A DNA stretch of 64,000 bases from Chenopodium formosanum. Taxonomy: Eukaryota; Streptophyta; Magnoliopsida; Caryophyllales; Amaranthaceae. Location of the stretch: assembly GCA_024500155.1 (NCBI GenBank), contig CM044862.1:24450501-24514500 (forward strand), written 5' to 3'. This document shows positions 56,419 to 64,000 of the stretch, piece after piece (within the stretch, counting starts at the first letter, position 1; the number at the start of each line of letters is the position of its first letter). Below the pieces are notes generated by a model. It ran no database searches. It saw nothing but the letters and a program-made list of their open reading frames with translations, and was not told where the DNA came from. The translations under genes were made by a program, and so were the position numbers.

Positions 56419-57576
56419 AAAACTGTAGGGAATATTTCAAGCATTACCCCAAACTTGAACCCTACTGTGATCATACACTTAAGCATGATGGCGTCCAAAG
56501 GGAAGGAAGCTAATGCAAAAGAGTCGCCAACAAGTTTTAGGAACTTGTAAACCGTTCACAGGGTGAAGGTTACACCCCTTATCAATCCAAGAGATCGTTA
56601 ACTCTAATAGGTCTGGAACCAAGACTGGAAGTTCGGGGATGAAGGTACAAATCCAACCTAAAAGAGACTGAACTTTCCCTAATAATAGGCCTCTACTTTA
56701 TTCTTCTCATATTTATGTGCGCTTTCTGACAAACATGTAATAAATAGGTTTACCCTAAACCTATTTATCTATGTTGGTTGAATATTAATGCACAAACAAA
56801 ACTATTCGGCGATCACTTGAATTATAACCACATAAACCCTAAACAAGATTATTAATTATCTTATTAAGCGTGATTACAAGTAAAAATTCGCTTTAAACAT
56901 GCATAAAAGGGTGTGATCAAGCAACAACAATAAATATCAAGCAACATAATAATAATCATTATAACAATAATAATTAATAACCATCATAATAATAATAATA
57001 ATAATCATAACAATTATAAAAATAATAATAATAATCATGTTAAAGCATAATAATATCAAGATCCTAGGTGTAGGGATTATTTCAAGAATTATCTCAAACT
57101 TGAACCCCACTGTGATCATACACTAAATGACGGTGGCGTCCAAAGGGAAAGAAGGTAGAGTAAAAGAGTTGCCAACAAGTTTTAGGATCTTGTAAACCGT
57201 TCACGAGGTGAAGGTTACACCCCTTAACGATCCAGGAGATCGTCAACTCCAATAGGTCTAGAACCATGACTGGTAGTTGAGGATGAAGGTACAAATAAAA
57301 CCTAAAAGAGATTGAATATGCCCTAATGATAGGCCTTTACTTTATTCTGATCGTATTCATGTGCGCTTTCTGACTAACATGCAATCAATAGGTTTAACCC
57401 TAAACCTGTTTAATCTATGTTGGTTGAATATTAATGCACAAATAAAACTATTATTGGCGATCACTTGAATTATAATCAAATTAACCCTAAACAAGATTAT
57501 TAATTATCTTATTAAGCATGATTACAAGTACAAATTCCCTTTAAACATGCATAAAATGTGTGATCAAGTAATAACA

Positions 57577-57646
<70 letters not shown>
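57577..57646. repeat. AT dinucleotide microsatellite
   Basis: About 35 AT/TA units, nearly pure. It lies where sister LTRs have ATT/AAT-rich simple sequence (8560-8610, 56940-57040), so slippage expanded here. Confidence 0.95.
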
Positions 57647-57649
<3 letters not shown>

Positions 57650-59671
57650 GCAACATAATAATCATAATCAAAATAATCATAATAATAATTATAATCAATA
57701 ATCATATTAAAGCATAATAGCAAGATCTTAGGCATGATACTAACAAGATTAATAACAAACCCTAGCATGTCACTAAACATGAAAAATCAAAGCTTTAACC
57801 CTAAAGTGATACTAACATGAATATTAGGAAGAAAATAGGAAGCATCATAGAAATCATACTTGTCATATTTGATATTAGAAATTACCCTAAACATTATACT
57901 AGGAAGATCAAAACACCCTAGACATGATTTCTATTTCATAATATCAATGCAAACAATTAAAGCACTTACTTGGATGCCTTGTATCTCTTTCTGATAACAA
58001 AATACATGCGTTAGTAACTTCAAGGAAAATAATAAACAACAATTAAATTTAATAATTGTAATAAAGATTAGGGACCAAACCCTCAGAAATATCAAACCTT
58101 TCACGTCTAGGGCGAAGACAACTTCGAACTTGGCTATTGTCTAGAGCTAATATATGAGGAATTGTGTTTGTAAAAGGCTAGGCTAGAAAGAGGGAGAGAG
58201 AATCAAGAATTTCTTGATGAGAGTTGATGAGAAGAAAGAATTAGAAAGAATAAGAATTGATGATTGAAAACAGAATTTTAAGAGGCTATTTATAGATAAA
58301 ATTAGTCGGATGGATAAAAAAAATGAATCAGAGTTTCAACGAGAATAAAACTCGATTAGCGCCAGACGCTGGTCATTAGCGCCAGGCACTGAAGGTTAGC
58401 GCCAGGCGCCAATAATCAGTTTCACGCGTTTTGTTTTTATCATATCTTTTGATCCATAAGTTCAAATAAGGCATATAATATGTCGTTGGAAAGCTCTTGA
58501 AGTATACTTTCCAACCCAATTAGAATCAGATCAAAATCTTTTGTAGATAAAAAGATATGGCCGAAACAGTGGAATGGTGTTAGTTTTGGATAGAGTTTCA
58601 TATTCCATTCATATCTTTTTCTTTATAACTCGGATTTAATATTATAATATATCATTGGAAAGATAATTTCAAGATCTATCCAACCATATAAGATTTGGAT
58701 AAAGATTATGAGGCATGTGTAGGCGTCGTTCGAAGTGCGCCTACGTTAAAAGCATGTGTGAATATGCTTGACACTCTTAGAAAGTGGGAATTGACATAAT
58801 ACGATTAGGGACAAATAAAGTAGGGAGCCACCAACAAGTTTTTAAGGAACTTGTAAACCGTTCACGGATCATAAAAAGGCAACCACGATAAGGGACAACA
58901 ATTGACCCGTGAAGGTTACACCCCATTCATAATCCATGAGATTACTGGCTCCATATGGTTCGGAACCACGAAAGGAGGATTGGGGATGATGGTACGAAGT
59001 GAGTCAAGGAGTCACATTCGCCCGTATTGGCCTCTACTCGATTCTTATAGTGAAAAGCATTCCTGCAATCTCAAAGGCATACAAACAGAGATTCAATTTG
59101 CTCCAAACTATTATTAAGCTAAATTGGTTAAATATTAATGCAACATATAATTCTATAAAATTTGTGATCACTTGATTAAACAATAAGATTAAAAGGGAAC
59201 CTAAACCGGTTGTCCAAATTATCTTATTAGGTGTGATTTTCAATTACATATTCCCTTTAAACATGCAATATGGTGATCAATAAATAATAATAGAATAAAC
59301 ATTAATATTGGAAGCAACTTAACAATAATTCCAACAATACAAAATCGTTAGAAAAATAATAGAAATAAAAGCAACATAATTCTTACTTTGATTCTGTTTG
59401 CTTGCAACTACAAAATAATAAACGAGTTAGTAACTTCAAGGAAATAATAATAAAACAATAATTAAATTAAATTAAATTAAATAGAATTGATTTGGGGCCA
59501 AACCCTCAAACAGTTCTACCTTTCACGCCTTGGCTTAAGGACAGAACCACGAGTAAAGTACGGACTCCTTGGAGTGCTTGATGAAGGAATTTTGAAAGAA
59601 AAAAGGGTAGGCTAGTGTTTAGGCTAGAGCATAGAAGAGAAGAAAAAATAGAGAATTAATTGATACCCCGT

Positions 59672-61736
59672 TGTAGACACCTAAAAATGTCTCCCCAAAA
59701 CCAAACCCGATGATGAACAACCTTTCACCGCCATTATTGGTCGGGTTGAGTATTTAATTTTTGGAGTGCTTAAATCCATATTTCCATTTCATAAACCAAC
59801 CCAATTCTTAGCCCATTTCCCCAAACCATAACTCATTTTCCTCTTTTCGTGCCTTTAAACCCAAAATAATTCATTTCGTGTCCTTTAAAATCATTCATTT
59901 CGTGTCCTTTTTATAAAAACGTTTATTTCTGTTTATTTTGGTCCATAATATGGGTCTAATGATTGAATATTTGGATGGGGCTTTAAAATATCTTTCCAAC
60001 GATATATTATAAGCCCAAATCCGAGTTATAACGAATAAGTTATGGCCAAAATATTAAACTAGCCCAAACCGAACCTAAGCCCACCTTACCTACGACCCAA
60101 TGATCATGTGGAGGGTCCAAATTATTTAACCCCATTTCTAAACCAATTAGGATTAATTGGAAGCTTCTATAAGTTTCTAAAAGATCTTAGTTATCCTTTT
60201 TGAAAAGATAAGATTAAATAGTTTGAAATTGAATAAAACTCCTTTTTTTGAAAATCCTATTTATATCCGAATTGAAAGACGTTCAAAGATAGACAGATAT
60301 TATTTTCGTGTATTATAGTTTTTATCCAAATTTTATATGGTTGGATAGCCCTTGAAATTATCTTTCCAATGATATATTATAATATCAATTCCGAGCTATA
60401 ACGGAAAAGATATGAATAAAATGTCAAACTCTATCCAAAACTGAAACCGTCTCACTATTTCGGCTATATCATTTGTTCTACAAAATATTTTAATCTGATT
60501 CTAATTGGGTTAGAAAGTAGATTTCAAGAGCTTTCCAACCATATCTTATTCATCTTATTCCGATTTCTGGTTCAAAAGATATGATAAAAACAAAAACCGC
60601 AAAAACTGTTGTCTATCGCAAGCGTTTATTCCGATTCGAATTCTTATCTTTTCTTGATTCGACCCCTCTTTTCCTATTATAAATAAAGGTCATATCTCCC
60701 CTTTTTTATTCATCAACAAGCTTGATCATCAAATCCTTCTCTCTTTCTCTCTTTACACCAAAAATCATTATCTTCTCTCTCTCACATATTCTAAGCCTTA
60801 AACCTATATTTCTAATTCTATTATTTCTTCCTTAAGCACTCCAAGGAGTTCATACAATACCCAAAGTTTTATACTTGAACCAAGGCGTGAAAGGTATAAT
60901 TGACTGAGGGTTTGGACCAAATCAACTCTAATTTAATTTAATTTCCATTTGATTATATTTTTATTGAAGTTACTAACAATTTATTCATGATGTAGCAATT
61001 TAAAGGAACGCGCGGAATGTGAGTAATTAATTAATTTAATTACTCTTATTTTATTTTCTTATTGCTAGTATCATGATTAGGTTATTTTGTATTTGATTTG
61101 ACTAACATTATTATGGTTAAATTGCTTCCAATATTAATGTTAATTCTATTATTATTTTTATTGATCACCATCTTTCATGTTAAAGGGAATATGTAATTGA
61201 AAATCACGCCTAATAAGATAATTTGGACAACCGGTTTAGGTTCCTTTTTAATCTTGTTATTAATTGAAGTGATCACTAATATTTTAGAATAATGTGTGCA
61301 TTAATATTCAATCAATTTAGTTAAATAATGGTTTGGAGCGAATTGAATTATTGTTTGTATGCCTTTGAGATCACAGGAATGCTTTTCACTATAAGAATCG
61401 AGTAGAGGCCAATACGGGCGAATGTGACTCCATGACTCACTTCGTACCATCATCCCCGATCCTCCTTTCGTGGTTCCGAACCATATGGAGTTAGTAATCT
61501 CATGGATTATGAATGGGGTGTAACCTTCACGGGTCAATCGTTGTTGCCTATCGTTGTCCCTTATCGTGGTTGCCTTTTTTATGATCCGTGAACGGTTTAC
61601 AAGTTCCACAAAAACTTGTTGGCGGCTCCCTACTTTCCTTGTCCCTAATCGTATTATGTCAATTCCCACTTCCTATGAGTGCCAAGCATATTCACAACAT
61701 GCTTTTAACGTAGGCGCACTTCGAGTGACGCCTACA
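59672..61736 (+). mobile_element. Nested LTR D (subfamily C), innermost and inverted
   Basis: It runs from TGTAGACACC to GACGCCTACA, 2065 bp, flanked by the exact duplication CCCGT (59667-59671 and 61737-61741). TATA at 60678-60685. Unlike its relatives it almost lacks the GC cassette; only TATCGCAAGCG remains near 60620. U5 hairpin near 61600-61625. As the innermost insertion it is the youngest of this stack. Confidence 0.92.
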
Positions 61737-61826
61737 CCCGTACATCATAAATGAGGGGGTATTTATAGAAAAAATATGCTGAGGGAACACACGGAACCCT
61801 AAAATGATAAAACCCTAAAAATGTAT

Positions 61827-62060
61827 ACCGTGACACGGCACTGTGTACAGTGACACGGGAAAGATTCCCGTGACGCGGTGAACAGTTGTGTGACGCAGGA
61901 GATATTTTAGGGTACCGGGAATAAAACGCGTGAAGGGTTTACGTGGAACGGACACGGAAACTCCCGTGTCACAGCAGGCTTCCCGTGTCACGGGAAATCC
62001 CATCGTCAGATGGGACTGTTTCCCGTGATATGGTGGACTATTGCCGTGACGCGGGAATTT
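61827..62060. repeat. GC-rich CGTGTCACGG cassette of LTR C
   Basis: The words CCGTGACACGG, CCCGTGACGCGG, CCCGTGTCACAG and CCGTGTCACGGG recur about ten times, with near-palindromic units. The same word type is in the LTR at 20809-22718 (21128-21375), confirming that this cassette belongs to subfamily C. Confidence 0.85.
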
Positions 62061-64000
62061 TTAGTCCATTTTTCCATCTAAATGCATTTTTAACCCTAAT
62101 TTCGTTCAGCATTTTAAGTGTCGATTGATAATTTCGGGCCAATTCTGTTTTTATTATTATTTGGGCTAAAATAAGTAAAATAAAATAAAAAGTTTGGGCC
62201 AAAATAAATATGAAAACAATAAAATAAAAAAAGGTTTGGGCTAAAATTAAAAACTATGCTTTGACTAAACATCAAGACTGATCCATGTACTATTCAAAAA
62301 AATGAATTTAATTAATTACGATTTTTAAAGCACTCTCGGGATTAAATACTGAACCCGACCAACAGTGGCGGTGAAAAGTTGTTCATCATCGGGTTTGGTT
62401 TTGGGGAGTCATTTTTAGGTGTCTACAACATGAAAATAAAATCTGAATATATTCCAGTTCATACAAAACAAGGATTCTAAAAAGGAGTAGTTTTATTCAA
62501 TTTCAAACTCTTTAAAACATAATTATCAATCCTAACTCCCTTAGGATTTAAAAGAACCTTCTAGAGTACTCTAGAAGACTATAATCAATCCTAATATCTT
62601 TAGGAATGATAATTAATAATATGCCCTCCTCTAGATCATTGGGCCGCATATAAAAACCAAATCGGGCCCATTTTACTATTTTGGCCATAACTTCCTCATT
62701 ACTCATCGGAATTGAGCTTATAATATATCGTTGGAAAGTTCTTTTCAAACCCCATCCAACTACACCATTATTGGACCCATATCATGGACCAAAATAAACT
62801 GGAATGCACGTTTTTCATAAATAAAGTAAGAAAAGAAATATTTTCAAAAACAGAATGAAGAGATATTTTAATAAAAACATCCTCATCACTAAACTTTTCA
62901 CACTTTCGCTATGTCCGATAATCAAATGACGTGAAAGGTATTCATCACTGGATTTGGTTTTGGGGAGACACATTTGGGTGTCTACACTAGGTATGATACT
63001 AACAAGATTAATAACAAACCCTAGCATGTCACTAAGCATCAAAGATCAAATATATAGCCCTAACATGATACTAACATGAATATTAGGAAAGACAATAAAA
63101 GGCATCATAGAAATCAAAATTGACATTATATTCTTTACCCTAAACATGATACTAGGAACTTATTGTTGTCACCCTAAACATCAAATTAAGAAAAACATCT
63201 TAACATGATACTAGGAATCAGAATAGGAACCTAAACACGATTTCTATATCATAATATCAATAAAAAAATCAAAGCACTTACTTGGATGCCTCGTATCTCT
63301 TTCTAATAACAAAATACACTCGTTAGTAACTTCAAGAAAAATATAAAATGAAAACAATTAAATTAAATAATTGAAATAGGGATTTGGGACCAAACCCTCA
63401 GAAATATCAAATCTTTCACGTCTAGGGCAAAGGCAACTTTGAACTTGGCTAGGTGTGTCTAGATCTTGTGAATGCGGAATTTTGTTTGAGAGAAGGCTAG
63501 TTTAGAAAAGAGAGAGAGTATATCAAGAATTTCTTGATGAGAGTTGGTGATTGAAAATGGAGGTTTTAGGAAGTTATTTATAAAGAAAATCAGCCGGATA
63601 TGATAAAAAAGAATCAGAGTTTCGAAAAGAATAAAACACGACGCTGTCGCCAAACACGCCCCTTTCGCCAGACGACAGGGCTGTCGCCGCAACGCCAATC
63701 CTGTCGGCGACAGACTGTAAATGCGGCGCTGCAATCAGTTTTTCCACGCGTTTTCTTATTTTGATAAAATTTAAGCGTACGAGGAGGTAAAACTATAATT
63801 TCCTTAAAAACACCTCTTTTATTCAAAATAAAACTCTTAAAACTCAATTATCAATGCTAATCAAATTAGGATTCAAAAAAACTTCTAGAAGATTCTAGAA
63901 GACCATAATCAGTCCTAATTGCATTAGGAATGATAAATCATAATAGGCCCTCCTCTAGATCATTGGGCCGCATATAAAAATCAAACCAGGTCTAGTTTAG

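Larger units (their letters stand above)
58718..62427 (-). mobile_element. Nested LTR C (subfamily C)
   Basis: It runs from TGTAGGCGTC to GGTGTCTACA; flanks GCATG (58713-58717) and ACATG (62428-62432) form a duplication with one mismatch. GC cassette with CGTGACACGG/CCGTGTCACGG words at 61827-62060, upstream of the minus TATA at 61753-61760. It contains LTR D. Confidence 0.88.
57070..62986 (-). mobile_element. Nested LTR B (subfamily A)
   Basis: It runs from TGTAGGGATT to GTGTCTACA, flanked by the exact duplication CTAGG (57065-57069 and 62987-62991). Without its own insert it is about 2.2 kb. TATA (minus) at 58287-58294, cassette TAGCGCCAGGCGCC at 58352-58425. It contains an AT microsatellite and LTR C. 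Confidence 0.92.
56424..64000 (-). mobile_element. 5' LTR (subfamily A) of the Tat element, partial, hosting a three-deep LTR nest
   Basis: It starts TGTAGGGAATATTTC next to the primer-binding site, is interrupted at 57070 by another LTR, and resumes at 62992 (TATGATACTAACAAG) colinear with the solo LTR at 8030-10082. It runs off the window about 300 bases before its expected end. Minus TATA at 63575-63583; GC cassette TGTCGCC-type at 63645-63722. Confidence 0.88.

Noticed and set aside
61301..61669. 122-residue minus ORF also seen in part at 58902-59117
   Set aside because: It lies in the conserved U5 part of Tat-type LTRs and recurs only because the LTR recurs; it is not maintained in other copies.

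Overview
This window is nuclear DNA from a flowering plant, most likely a eudicot. It is heterochromatin-like and made almost entirely of nested transposable elements. I find no host gene that I can support. The evidence is plant-specific: Athila and Tat lineages of Ty3/gypsy retrotransposons, long LTRs that begin TGTAATACC (Tekay/Del-like), a Cassandra-type LTR carrying 5S rRNA promoter boxes, CACTA-type DNA elements, and primer-binding sites matching plant tRNA-Asp and tRNA-Arg. Nearly all coding regions are broken by stops, frameshifts or deletions. Eight insertions keep recognisable 5-bp target duplications (six exact, two with one mismatch), so their order can be read directly.

Left part (1-16616). 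The 3' end of a plus-oriented Tat-like element (LTR 3340-3962, polypurine tract just before it) carries an antisense, intron-containing gene with a putative-gypsy-transposon domain (1-2620, minus). It interrupts Athila copy 1 (3963-16414, minus), which has 5' LTR, primer-binding site, gag, protease, an internally deleted pol and a third ORF. Athila 1 itself received a 2.05-kb Tat-type solo LTR in gag (8030-10082, duplication AGATG) and a 3.16-kb Tekay-like solo LTR in its own LTR (12972-16127, duplication CTGTG). Athila 1 had landed in another Tat-type LTR, whose end is at 16415-16616.

Middle part (16617-34127). A dead LINE reverse transcriptase (16617-16805 plus 23009-23600) is split by a second Tekay-like solo LTR (16806-23003, duplication AGAAG). 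That LTR in turn contains a CACTA element (17918-19628) and a Tat-type LTR (20809-22718), and the latter holds a 291-bp Cassandra-type solo LTR (22013-22303, duplication ATAAT). A second CACTA element lies at 25103-26500. A minus-oriented LTR-like sequence (27554-29127) and a plus-strand, intron-containing plant-mobile-domain gene (30941-33240) follow. This again matches the habit of Tat elements of carrying antisense extra ORFs next to the 3' LTR.

Right part (34128-64000). A minus-strand Tat element has gag, protease, RT, an extra archaeal-type RNase H, integrase, a tRNA-Arg primer-binding site (56401-56418) and a 5' LTR that starts at 56424 and runs off the window. Its pol is split by a structurally complete Athila copy 2 (35098-49245, duplication TGGAC). 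Athila 2 has both LTRs, primer-binding site and polypurine tract, but it has lost RT, RNase H and integrase and carries a Tat-type solo LTR in gag (44299-46225, duplication CTATA). The Tat 5' LTR holds three further LTRs nested one inside the other (57070-62986, 58718-62427, 59672-61736).

Two signals cut across families and are the most interesting here. First, most LTRs carry a short GC-rich, inverted-repeat-rich cassette just upstream of the TATA box; its sequence differs between copies while its position is kept. Second, the U5 region of the Tat-type LTRs carries a conserved hairpin beside a copy of the tRNA-Arg primer-binding core.
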